Source: Notospermus geniculatus
Taxonomy: Eukaryota > Nemertea > Pilidiophora > Heteronemertea > Lineidae
Direction of reading: 5' to 3'
Assembly (NCBI GenBank): GCA_002633025.1
Contig: NMRB01000533.1
Coordinates: 220,621-284,620 of the forward strand
DNA length: 64,000 nucleotides
Below the pieces are notes generated by a model that saw only the letters and a program-made list of their open reading frames with translations, searched no databases and had not been told where the DNA came from. Positions 54,610 through 64,000 of this stretch are shown here, one piece after another. Position 1 is the first letter of the stretch. Every line of letters starts with the position of its first letter. The translations under genes were made by a program, and so were the position numbers.

Positions 54610-55500
54610 CACACTTACATGTAATCCCTGATTGTCCCTACACACTCAATTCCTCACTGTCCTTACTCCTTCATTGTCCCGATGCACTCAATCCCTCATT
54701 GTCCCTACACACTCAATCCTTCATTGTCCCTACGCACTCAATCCCTCACTGTCCCTACGCACTCAATCCCTCATTGTCCCTACACACTCAATCCCTCACT
54801 GTCCTTAGACACTCACTCCTTCATTGTCCCGATGCACTCAATCCCTCATTGTCCCTACACACTCAATCCTTCATTGTCCCTACGCACTCAATCCCTCACT
54901 GTCCCTACGCACTCAATCCCTCATTGTCCCTACACACTCAATCCCTCACTGTCCTTAGACACTCACTCCTTCATTGTCCCGATGCACTCAATCCCTCATT
55001 GTCCCTACACACTCAATCCTTCATTGTCCCTACGCACTCAATCCCTCACTGTCCCTACGCACTCAATCCCTCATTGTCCCTACACACTCAATCCCTCACT
55101 GTCCTTAGACACTCACTCCTTCATTGTCCCGATGCACTCAATCCCTCATTGTCCCTACACACTCAATCCTTCATTGTCCCTACGCACTCAATCCCTCACT
55201 GTCCCTACGCACTCAATCCCTCATTGTCCCTACACACTCAATCCCTCACTGTCCTTAGACACTCACTCCTTCATTGTCCCGATGCACTCAATCCCTCATT
55301 GTCCCTACACACTCAATCCTTCATTGTCCCTACGCACTCAATCCCTCACTGTCCCTACGCACTCAATCCCTCATTGTCCCTACANCAATCCCTCACTGTC
55401 CCTACACACTCAATCCCTCACTGTCCCTACACACTCAATCCCTCATTGTCCCTACAAACTCAATCCGTTGCTGTCCTCACGCACCCCATCCCCCATTGTC
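54610..55500. repeat. 25-bp minisatellite in a 150-bp higher-order repeat
   Basis: Monomer like ACTCAATCCCTCATTGTCCC plus TACAC (25 bp). Six distinct monomers form a 150-bp unit; the variant GTCCTTAGAC recurs at exactly 54801, 54951, 55101 and 55251. One N lies at 55385. Frames of 336 and 301 codons here come from the repeat and are very unlikely to be genes. Confidence 0.97.
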
Positions 55501-55964
55501 CTTTCATTTGCCACCTATCAGTTTCCAGACGCCACTCAAAAAGCTGCCATTATTGCTTGCGTGGATCAGACACCCCAAACAACGACGGCAGGAGTGCCGT
55601 ATGATGAATATCATCGGCATACAGCCACTCGTCACTCGAGTATTTCATTGGAAAAACGTCGCCATAATTCGGTGCAGGTCAATAACATGTGACGAAGACA
55701 AAAGAGGCGTTTTTCTTGGCTGTACTCGAGCGAGCAAATCCGTGTTACCAGATCTGGACTCGCTGTCTCAGGCGTTTGCTTTTCTGGCATCTTACTGGAT
55801 AATTTTACCACCTCGCAACGGATCGAGCGACAAGATGCACTTGATCTTCTAATAAAGAATTAATCCAGAGGTCAAAGAGTGGAACTTCCATTCAATTTTT
55901 TCACGGAACCGACAATCTGAGGAAAAAAACTTATAGCAGGATGCCATCTGTCTGGTCAAAACAT

Positions 55965-56153
55965 AAGTCGTCTCCGAATTTTGCAAATTTTCGACCCCAA
56001 CCGGGGTCTTCCTCAGGCACTTTCTAGTCGAGATCCCAGAAGTGGATGAGACACCCCAAACAACGAGGGCAGGAGATCTCGGATCTTGACTGGCAAGTGC
56101 CTGAGGAAGACCCCGGTTGGGATCGAAAATTTGCAAAATTTGGAGATGACTTG
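55965..56153. repeat. Hairpin element with AAGTCGTCTCC ends
   Basis: The arms (about 70 bp) include TTTGCAAATTTTCGA, CCCCAACCGGGGTCTTCCTC, and their inverses. The loop GACACCCCAAACAACGA also occurs at 55569-55585. Confidence 0.8.
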
Positions 56154-56689
56154 TGTTTTCTATCATTTTGTGTGTCGTTTTTGTTGCTCTATGTTGGATA
56201 TCTGTTTGGTCAAGGTACTGAATCAGTCAAACTGTCCTGCAGCTTAGCATCAAAATGTGACTGACTTTGAAGGAGAAGTAATCTATAGGAACTTTCATTC
56301 AAATGTTTTTTCCACAAAAGTGAAGATTTGAAGAAAAACTTCAAGCAAAATATAGCATCTGCTCGGTTGAGGTACCGAATGAGTTATACTGTATTGCGAT
56401 GCTTCGTAAGCCATAGAACTGTCGGCGTAAATCTCAGAAACGGAACCGTAAGCATGATACAAATCGCAACCAGATTTCAAGTACGGGTGAAAGAGAAAAA
56501 CAGATAAACTAAAGAAATTTGAGAACGTACACAGCTTTCCATCTCAAAGAGTGGAAAATAGTGGGCGTAGATTTGTGCAGGTTCTGCTGCTTAGCCTAGG
56601 GTTTCAAAATCAACAAGAAAAGGACATCGGAGCGATGTCAATGGTTTCCGATGAGAAGTTAAATACTCTAGAGCTAATTAACTGTGACC

Positions 56690-56765
56690 TTGACCTCTGA
56701 CCTGGACAACGACGACGACGACGGACGACGACGACGACGGACGACGACGGACGACGGACGCTGCA
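56690..56765. repeat. GAC-rich microsatellite and nearby palindrome
   Basis: GACGACGACGACGGACGACG repeats, followed by a 30-bp perfect palindrome (ATGGTTTCCGATCTT and inverse) at 56799-56828. This combination looks like part of a decayed DNA element. Confidence 0.8.
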
Positions 56766-57164
56766 CCATCGTAATAGCTCACCCCAGTGAGCTAACAATA
56801 TGGTTTCCGATCTTGAGATCGGAAACCATAATAACAGGTTTTTTATCGCTTTCAGAGAGCAGGTACAAACAACTTCGAAAATTCTGCTCTGATTCTGTAA
56901 AACAAAAGTAGAAATGTACATGACTTCTAATGTAGGTTAGTAATACATACTCCCAGCATCTTTAGTAAGAAATGGGTGAACTTCAAAGATACCTCAGGTA
57001 CAGGGAGTAGTGCTCCAACCTCGTAGAGCTGGCATGCCAACCTGGGCTTCAGCCGTCAACTGTGTAGTGCGAGGTTGACCTTTGCCGAGTAGAACTTCTT
57101 CCAGTCTACTGACTTGGAGCTTGCAATATCTCAGCAAAGGATAAACTACACCAAAGTTCACCTT

Positions 57165-57395
57165 CAAAGCGTCAGAACACTGAAGGACTTTACCAATCTG
57201 TGACCTGCTCCAGCAAAAGTAGGCGCAAGTCACAACCGAGGAAAGGGTTAACGGCCTTACAACACAATAGCTGAAATGTACGTCTCTGCAGGTTGACAAT
57301 AGTTGTGGACAGCAGTGATAATAGTTGAGTAAACTGATGACCAATGATGATCACCTGTGACATGTGCCTGCTTTTGCTGGAGCTGGTCACATTTT
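57165..57395. mobile_element. MITE family G, copy 3, with different ends
   Basis: Core GAGGAAAGGGTTAACGGCCT and AATAGCTGAAATGTAC match copies 1 and 2, but the ends are GTGACCTGCTCCAGCAAAAG...CTTTTGCTGGAGCTGGTCAC. Confidence 0.75.
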
Positions 57396-58168
57396 GGACG
57401 TTTTCACTCTCCCATTCCGAAATCCCAAAACAGAGAGAAATGTTAGTCGGTATTCGTGAAATGCAAAGTCCACAAGAACTTTAATTTTTCCAGGACATGA
57501 TCATCTTTACTGGAGGTGGCTTCCTCTGTTCTTAATAGCTGGCATGTCTCATTCCATCTCGGTGCACCAAGGTGTGAAGGGTGATCTTTGCCAAAATGAA
57601 ATTGAGTCTTCAATACAAATGCACCTGACGAATTAGCTCCATACAAGAGAAAAACAATTTTAAAGACGATGAAGATTCATTGTCCCTTTAAATGTTGGCA
57701 TCAATTACAGACAAATTATCCAGAGCACTGACAGGTGCCAATCAAAGTAAATCAATTTCTTTTCATGCTTCTATTACATGCATTCGCATGCAGGGAATGA
57801 GGTAGACTTACCATGGTCTGACAGCCGGAATAGAACATCTATTGTGGCCGAACGGCCCTTATAATGCCGTAGCATATTCCCCTTTGTGATTTAAATTATT
57901 TTGTTTCCAAGATGGCCAGAATAATCCATAAAGTTATTGAGAAAATATTTCAGTGTAATCTGAGTGTAAATGTACTACAAATGGCACATAAAATGTACAA
58001 CATATACACCGTTATCCGTGATTTCCTTCTCAGATGTTGTGTGAAAAGCTGATGTCAACATTCCCATTTGCACAGCTGAAGACAACAGTTGAAGTGAAAT
58101 GAAACGGTCAATCACAGTAATCAAATGGTGCCATAACGATGACCGAAGATCACACCACATAGACATAT

Positions 58169-58307
58169 GGGGCCGTATTCAAAAAGGGTGTTTAAGACTT
58201 AGACGCGTGTAACTTCATCAAATGCATGGTGGAAGTGTGTGCATTCAGTGAAGTTACACGCGTCTAAGTCTTAATCACGCGATGATCACACTTTTTGAAT
58301 ACGGCCC
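58169..58307. mobile_element. GGGCC-ended hairpin MITE, TTTAAGACTTAGACGCG subfamily
   Basis: GGGGCCGTATTCAAAAAG...CTTTTTGAATACGGCCC, arms with GTGTAACTTCATCAAATGCA. The closest relative is 63627-63755. Confidence 0.88.
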
Positions 58308-58618
58308 ATGGATTCCCCACTACGACAACACCTAGGGATACCTTTTCCCCTAATATGAAGAACCTAGGTTAAAAGTAGGTCTATTGTATTATACCTGACC
58401 AAATGACATCCAAATATACCGCTCCTAAGTTTGAAGTTCCTACACCAAAGATTAATCACATGAGATAAAGCATTCAATCCAAATCTAAATCGTGAAGTGA
58501 AAAGTTGAAGACCTCAGATTTAGTTACTGTATATACAGTTAGACCATGACTGCAAAGATCTGACAAATGTTTACCTTTGTGCTAGCTCAACCATGACAAA
58601 TTGCCCTGATAAAAGCTA

Positions 58619-58777
58619 ATGGCCGCTCCACACGATCAAATTTTTCATCCAATTTTTTTGGAAATTCAGATTCCGGGCCTATTGGGGCTTCAATGTATAA
58701 ACCTGCATGTATGTGTAGGCCTTTATTGAGCATATTCAGAAAATTGGATGAAAAATTTGATCGTGTGGAGCGGTCAT
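58619..58777. repeat. Hairpin element with ATGGCCGCTCCACACGATC ends
   Basis: The arms, about 40 bp with few mismatches, include CAAATTTTTCATCCAATTTT and the inverse. Confidence 0.85.
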
Positions 58778-59119
58778 AAGAGAGCAATAACATAAAATTC
58801 GAACTGTGATCCAAACATTTTGATGAAGGAATTGAGGCCAGCCGCACCGGGCTAAACCTGGAGCCCTCAACTCTGAGGCCTGTGTTGAAAAGTCAAGATA
58901 AAACTGTATAGTTGCCTCTTATTGTATCACCTTTCATGGTGTAATATATCACCTCAATTAACACCCTAAAGAATGTGATCCCTCGACACTCTCCAAGCAA
59001 GAATAAACCATCAACAACAAGGTGTATCTACAACTCAAAAAACATCTCAGAAAGAAACTCGGGAAAGAAAACACCAGCCATGATTTATAGATCAAAAATC
59101 CACAACAACTTGCTCTGTA

Positions 59120-59420
59120 GCCTGATAACTCCATTACTACACCAATCCCTTTCGGTCTGTTACACTAATCCCCTTAGGTCTGTTAACACATTCCTGCACC
59201 AATCCCCTACACCTTTGTTACACTAACCCCTTTAACTCTGTTACACACATTTCTGCACTAATCCCCTATTACATAATCCCCCACAGCTCTGTTACACATT
59301 CCTCACAAATCCCCTTTTTGTCATTTCACTAATCCTCTCTAGGTCTGTTGTGAACATTCCTATACTAATCTCCTATCTAGGTCTGTTACACTAATCTCCT
59401 ATAAGGTTCATTGTAAATTT
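59120..59420. repeat. Degenerate tandem repeat (CTGTTACAC...CACTAATCCCCT)
   Basis: Six to seven diverged units of GGTCTGTTACACTAATCCCC, with ACATTCCTGCAC inserts. Confidence 0.75.
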
Positions 59421-59529
59421 TTTATAAATTCTCACCTAGTCTGCCCTACTATTGCTTCTGCTGCCAAAAGTTTCAACAAAACATACCCCACAGGCCACTG
59501 AAACGCCCTGCAACCGACAAGCGTAGCTT

Positions 59530-59909
59530 AAGACACCACTAAGTTCACGCGAGCCGAGGTGTTGGCCAACCCTGGACTTGAACCTTACATTGTTACAAAC
59601 TATTTCAGTACATCACTAGTGATTATAGTTGCGCTTCCACTACAAAAAAAAGCCGCTCTTGTTCTGCTTCCATTACAGAATTGCCGGGTTTAATAAGTCC
59701 GGTTCTATTAAGTNAGAATATCAACAAAAGAAATTTTCGTGCATTCTGATTGGCTGAATTTTCTGTTTACAAACACCATCCAAATGTAAACAAAATCCAC
59801 TTTTGATTCGCTTTAAGACACCAAGTTCACGCGAGCCGAGGTGTTGGCCAACCCTGGACTTGAACCTTACATTGTTACAAACTATTTCACTACATCACTA
59901 GTGATTATA
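59530..59909. repeat. 100-bp direct repeats 281 bp apart
   Basis: TTCACGCGAGCCGAGGTGTT through TCACTAGTGATTATA occurs at 59545-59629 and again at 59825-59909, with a few differences. The spacer 59630-59810 is unique and holds one N at 59714. Each copy includes a tRNA-like TTGAACC. Confidence 0.85.
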
Positions 59910-60376
59910 TGTATCAGTCTGTAAGCCTGTACAGTAATCCCTTCACTTCTCTGGAGCGATGGAATCAGCACCCAGGTGGAAGGCGAGACTTCAACAAGTT
60001 CCAAGTCCGACTCAATCAACATTGAAAGTGAAATACCAGCTGCTAAAATGTCAGAAATTTCTATTTCACTGCAATTCAATTCAACTTTAGAATCAGACTT
60101 CATTTGCATCAAAGGCTTGCAAAATAATTGACTTTTGAGATTTTTTCAAAGTCTGAATGATCCTGCATTGACTGAAATCAAAAATAGATGTCTATTTTTG
60201 CTGAAATGCAACGAATCAAAGGGTCAGATTCTGGTTAATTTTTCTGATTAGCATTGATTCTACGAATAGTATCTTGGCTAAAGAAAATGTTGAAGAAGTT
60301 TTTTGAAGAGACCTCAAAGAACCCATACAAAGCCTGTTGAAACCTCACCACCTACAAGACCGTCCTTTTAGACATC

Positions 60377-60516
60377 AGGGGCCAGATTTATGAAGCCTTC
60401 GCAACTTTGCAAGAACGCAAGTCTATTGTTTGGCTGCACATGCCATATTGTTCACTGACTACCATACAAAAGATTTGCGTAAACGCAAAGTTGCGAAGGC
60501 TTCATAAATATGGTCC
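60377..60516. mobile_element. GGGCC-ended MITE, GCGAAGGCTTCATAAAT subfamily
   Basis: GGGGCCAGATTTATGAAGCC...GGCTTCATAAATATGGTCCC, arms with TTCGCAACTTTGC/GCAAAGTTGCGAA. Confidence 0.88.
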
Positions 60517-61511
60517 CAGATCAGCTTCGAGAAATTCCATTCCTTTTTTTCGAAACAAATCAACTTCACCACATCACAGGACAAGACAGAAACCAATCTC
60601 AAATCAATTGCCGAGATTAGAATCCCAAATGAAGGTTAGTGAATCCCACCGAAAGAAATCCCGTCCCAGAATCCGTGAATAAAATCGGACGATGATTAGC
60701 CTGGTATCTTCACGTTGGATCCATTTTGAATGAAGCGCATACCTAACCTGGGGTAACTAATGTTAAACAAAGTCTCAATTCAAAGGGGAAATCTCAGCTA
60801 TTTCTCAGGTGGAGTTCATGGCTTGTGTGAGTTTCTTTCCATCATCGGCACCTTGCTTCTTATCGCTATTTGCCAACTTTCGCCTGTTTTTTCACACTTC
60901 ACACACAACTCTGCTTTGAAACAACAGCCCCTTTTATACACTATGAATTTTCACCATGCTGAGTCTGGACCAAGCACGGTTCGGTACAGTTTAACCAAGT
61001 GTAAACTGGTTGAGCCAGCTTATCCCTGTACCAACTTAGCCAGAGTGCAATGAAGTTGCCTGACTGATCCCACCCGAGTAATCAAAACTTTGAGAGTTAC
61101 ACATCAGATCGGCTGGTAATTAAAAAGTTCATCGTTCTCACCATTTCAACATTTCACTGCTACAGATGCCTGATTTCTCCAAACACGGCTGCTTTGTTGA
61201 ACCTCCGCTAATAACATCGAACACCACGGCGATCACACACTAATAGCCTTCTTTATTGAGAGCTTCAAATGAGCAAATTCAATCTACATGCTCGAGTTGC
61301 GCTAATTCCACGCCAAGTCGTAAGAGTGACAAGTGAAGCTAACATTTAAGAACACGCCAGTCGAGACTTTTGAGTGAAATTCCCATTAAGACTGCGTTTA
61401 TTGGCAGATTTTTTGCCAACGTCAATAAATATTCAATGTCCGGACGATCAGAGATGCCATAGACATCAATGCTTGTCACTTCGGAGGTTGTCACATGGCA
61501 TTTTTGGTTAC

Positions 61512-61665
61512 TAAAGGCGCAGCTCCTCGTGAACGTTTTCACGCTCAAATGGCTCTCATTTGCAACTCAGTTGTAGGGAACTATGGGCAGTCATTCGAGT
61601 CACAAGTCAAATATTTGCCAATGGAACTAGCGTGAGGAAATTCTTATGTGGAAGGGGCATTTAAA
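61512..61665. mobile_element. MITE family B copy, diverged
   Basis: AAAGGCGCAGCTCCTCGTGA, ATGGCTCTCATTTGCAACTC and GGGAACTATGGGCAGTC follow the family order with many substitutions. Confidence 0.55.
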
Positions 61666-61737
61666 GGCTACATGCCAGGGAATAGCCAATTTGCCAGTTT
61701 GGTGCAAGTCAGCAGGCGGGGACCTAAGGGGCGTATT

Positions 61738-62015
61738 CGGATCCTCGTTCTTGACCACACTCGTGCTGACCTAGTTCATGTAGATGTTGACTCAGCTCGA
61801 GAACGGCAGTCTCGAACGCCGAGAACGCAACCCGAGTCGGGTCAAGAACAGTGTTCTCCTCACTCCACAGTCAGCAGAGGGTTGAGAAGAACACGTTTTT
61901 GGCCCGACTCGAGTTGCGTTCTCGGCGTTCGAGACTGCTGTTCTCGAGTTAAGTCAACATCTACATGAACTGGGTCAACACGGGTGTGGTCAAGAACAAG
62001 GATTCGAATACGCCC
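61738..62015. mobile_element. 278-bp GGGCG-ended hairpin MITE with an AAG target duplication
   Basis: GGGGCGTATTCGGATCCTC...GATTCGAATACGCCC; flanking AAG on both sides (61736-61738 overlapping the G run, and 62016-62018). Arms include GTTCTTGACCAC and CAGTCTCGAACGCCGAGAAC. Confidence 0.85.
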
Positions 62016-62079
62016 AAGGAATACTGCCCACTGGTACCAAATTGTTGAAGAAAGTTACAGTGAAATTTTTGAATTTTTT

Positions 62080-62172
62080 TCAGGGGGTCAACTCAGTTCC
62101 GTGGGAAGATATCTACTACAGCAGCTTAATATCGGCATGAATGAGATATTATCAACATACGCCAAGTTCTAA
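62080..62172 (+). CDS. Possible terminal exon of an unidentified gene
   Basis: A strong acceptor (AATTTTTTTCAG) is followed by two bases and GQLSSVGRYLLQQLNIGMNE, then ILSTYAKF and TAA at 62172. An AATAAA at 62338-62343 lies about 165 bases downstream, as expected for a last exon. No upstream exon was identified and the peptide is short, so this rests on the splice site and poly(A) signal alone. Confidence 0.28.
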   Translation, partial: SGGQLSSVGRYLLQQLNIGMNEILSTYAKF

Positions 62173-62861
62173 GTGGACTGCCATAACCCAACCAAAACAA
62201 TCCACTTCACATCAAATTGCCATTAGCATCTGCAAGAAAAACTACGTAATATTCCTCCCATCGCTGCCCCACGCAGAAACCAGCACCTGATCAGCCTGTT
62301 GGAAAAAAAAGCGCAACCTTGCCTATTTTTTGCCGGCAATAAACGTACTAACACATCTATCATGATGTCACTTAGTGAGTTACTTTGATTGATTCGACTT
62401 GCGCGTCTGGCTGCGATCGCTAATTCTGGATCTTAGGAAGTTGCCGTTGTATTTTTAGACAACCGTGACCGTGTTGTGATCCGCTTCAATGTCTACAAGA
62501 CGTTCAACGCTAAACTCCAACTAAAATTTCACAAGTCTCAGTACAATATCCTCAGCAGTAAAAACCAAATCACCCAGGATAACAGCTCGCAGTAAACAGC
62601 ACCGAGTACCCATCTGACTTTATCAACACGATGCACAATGCCTTTGAGGCAATGGCGAGGAAAAATTTGCCGAAGATACGTATGATAAGTGGTGATGTTA
62701 ACGGATGATAAGTTTTGTGCTCGGTTGATGGGATAAACTTGTTCAACTTGTGCTGCACTTAACCAAAGAAAAATACTGGCATCTTCATTGAGAAGTTTGA
62801 TCCAAGGAGATTAATTTGGTGCAGAAAAGGATGAATGAATCAACAAAGATATGATGGATTG

Positions 62862-63280
62862 TTATTGCAATGGGCAGTAATTGCAATGGGTGGTGGTAAC
62901 TGCAATAGCTGGTAATTGCAATGGATGGTAATTGCAATGGGCAATAACTGCAATGGGTGGTGGTAAGTGTGATAGCGGTAATTGCAATGGGTGGTAACTG
63001 CAATAGATGGTGATTGCTATGGGTGGTAATTGGGACAGGTGGTAATTGGGACGGGTGGTAATTGCAATGGGTTGTAACTGCAATAGATGGTAATTGCTAT
63101 AGGTGGTAATTGGGATGGGTGGTAATTGCACGGGATGGCAATTGCAATGGGTGGTAACTGCAATGGGCAATAATTGCAGTGGGTGGTAATTGCAATTGGC
63201 AGTAATTGCAATGGGTGGTAAATGCAATGGGTGGTGATTGCAATGGTTGGCAATTGCAATGGATGGTAACTGCAATGCTG
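62862..63280. repeat. 16-bp minisatellite, about 26 units
   Basis: Unit TGCAATGGGTGGTAAT with variants (AATAGATGG, GGACGGG). All three minus-strand frames are open because of the repeat. Confidence 0.95.
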
Positions 63281-63626
63281 CCTTTCCCTGATACTTTTGC
63301 TGCTGCATTTTCACCTGAACCATTCTTTCTGTATGCAATCCTTCGCTAGGACGTACGATCAATGTAAAATGGGAACTCAGCACTGAATATCATACCTGTG
63401 GTTTGACGTAAAAGAAGCGCTTCGCTCTAGGACTCCAGCCTCGTTAGACACAGCAAGGTAAACTGCTCTGCCAATTAGGTTTTGTTTGAAGAGACTACAA
63501 TGTAATTATTCCTCGGTATTCTCACTGAGTTTTAATCTAGCACTTTAGTCTGGACTGAAGGGACCACTGTAGTTGTTTACAGCAGCACCCCAAGAGTAAA
63601 ACACTGTACCACTGAAGAAAAGCATT

Positions 63627-63755
63627 GGGGGCCGTATTCACAAAGGGTGTTTAAGACTTAAGATGCATGTAACTTCACTAAATGCACGCACTTCCACCAT
63701 GCATTTGACGAAGTTACACGCATCTAAGTCTTAAACACCCTTTGCGAATTTGGCC
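63627..63755. mobile_element. GGGCC-ended hairpin MITE
   Basis: GGGGGCCGTATTCACAAAG...CTTTGCGAATTTGGCC; arms GGGTGTTTAAGACTTAAG and inverse. Confidence 0.88.
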
Positions 63756-63889
63756 TAGTCTTAGGATGCTGGCTCAGAAGATGCTCCTCTAGAGGTGCAG
63801 GTGCCAAAAAACTGAACTTGAATTCAAGCATCAAAATCTCACAAACCGTATGCTTTACTAGACTGAGCAGCTCTATCAGTGTTACAGTA

Positions 63890-64000
63890 CAGTACCCGAT
63901 GAAGACAAGTAAGTGTAAGTGTCGAAAGCTTGTATCGGGTCCGAGGACCAATAAATAGTTGATCTTCAACAAGGTGTCGCACTCATTTTCTGAGTGCTAC
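63890..64000 (+). mobile_element. Retroelement-like tail with a hammerhead-like motif
   Basis: CCGATGA at 63896, GACA/TGTC possible stem II, GAAAGC at 63924, an outer ACCCGAT/ATCGGGT pairing (63894-63900 with 63934-63940), then AATAAA at 63950 and a terminal GCACTCA/TGAGTGC hairpin. The layout recalls tails of Penelope-like elements, but the canonical CUGAUGA core is changed to CCGAUGA. The element is cut by the window edge. Confidence 0.4.

Noticed and set aside
54682-55692. Long open frames of 336 and 301 codons
   Set aside because: Both lie in the 25-bp minisatellite; overlapping frames are open for the same reason and the peptide is just the repeat.
62785-63383. 173-codon minus-strand ORF rich in His, Asn, Tyr and Pro
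   Set aside because: A 16-bp minisatellite read in frame.

Overview
This is eukaryotic, animal nuclear DNA and not microbial. It contains a multi-exon gene with GT-AG introns, no operons or ribosome binding sites, tRNA-derived SINEs, many MITE-like inverted-repeat elements, several minisatellites, and two assembly gaps (10248-10938 and 21677-22013). Intron sizes (about 0.1-4.6 kb), the extreme density of short foldback elements and the frequent TACATGTA-type words suggest a marine invertebrate such as a lancelet, hemichordate, echinoderm or lophotrochozoan. I cannot fix the phylum.

Genes. The one clearly identified gene is a minus-strand PLEKHG5 (Syx) homologue, a RhoA guanine-nucleotide exchange factor, running from about 36723 down to 18401. 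I could place 15 coding exons from splice sites, with reading phase matching at every junction I can test. The DH domain comes from exons 6-10 and the PH domain from exons 10-13. The long Ser-rich tail is exon 14, cut by the second gap. A terminal micro-exon supplies only one base of a Ser codon, then Glu-Val-stop, rebuilding the C-terminal S-E-V PDZ ligand known in vertebrate PLEKHG5. Exon 3 uses a GC-AG intron, and the donor of exon 6 is the end unit of an intronic satellite of donor-like sequences. On the plus strand, 12256-13497 is the terminal coding exon of an unidentified acidic, Ser-rich protein that also ends in a class I PDZ ligand (-STLV). The two genes converge. Weaker gene candidates are a two-exon small protein at 45640-46063, a terminal-exon-like segment at 62080-62172, and an ORF at 15755-15967.

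Layout. 1-12 kb: SINEs, hairpins, a 336-bp tandem duplication, a minisatellite nested in a MITE, and gap 1. 12.2-13.5 kb: terminal exon of the unidentified gene. 14-18 kb: repeats. 18.4-36.7 kb: the PLEKHG5 gene, whose introns hold many nested elements. 37-64 kb: almost entirely mobile elements and tandem repeats, including a 150-bp higher-order repeat of 25-bp monomers at 54.6-55.5 kb. The window ends in a retroelement-like tail with a possible degenerate hammerhead fold.

No intact transposase or reverse transcriptase is visible; all the mobile elements look non-autonomous. Several nested insertions have readable target-site duplications (9 bp, 7 bp, 3 bp TTA, 3 bp AAG), which give relative ages and hint at superfamily.
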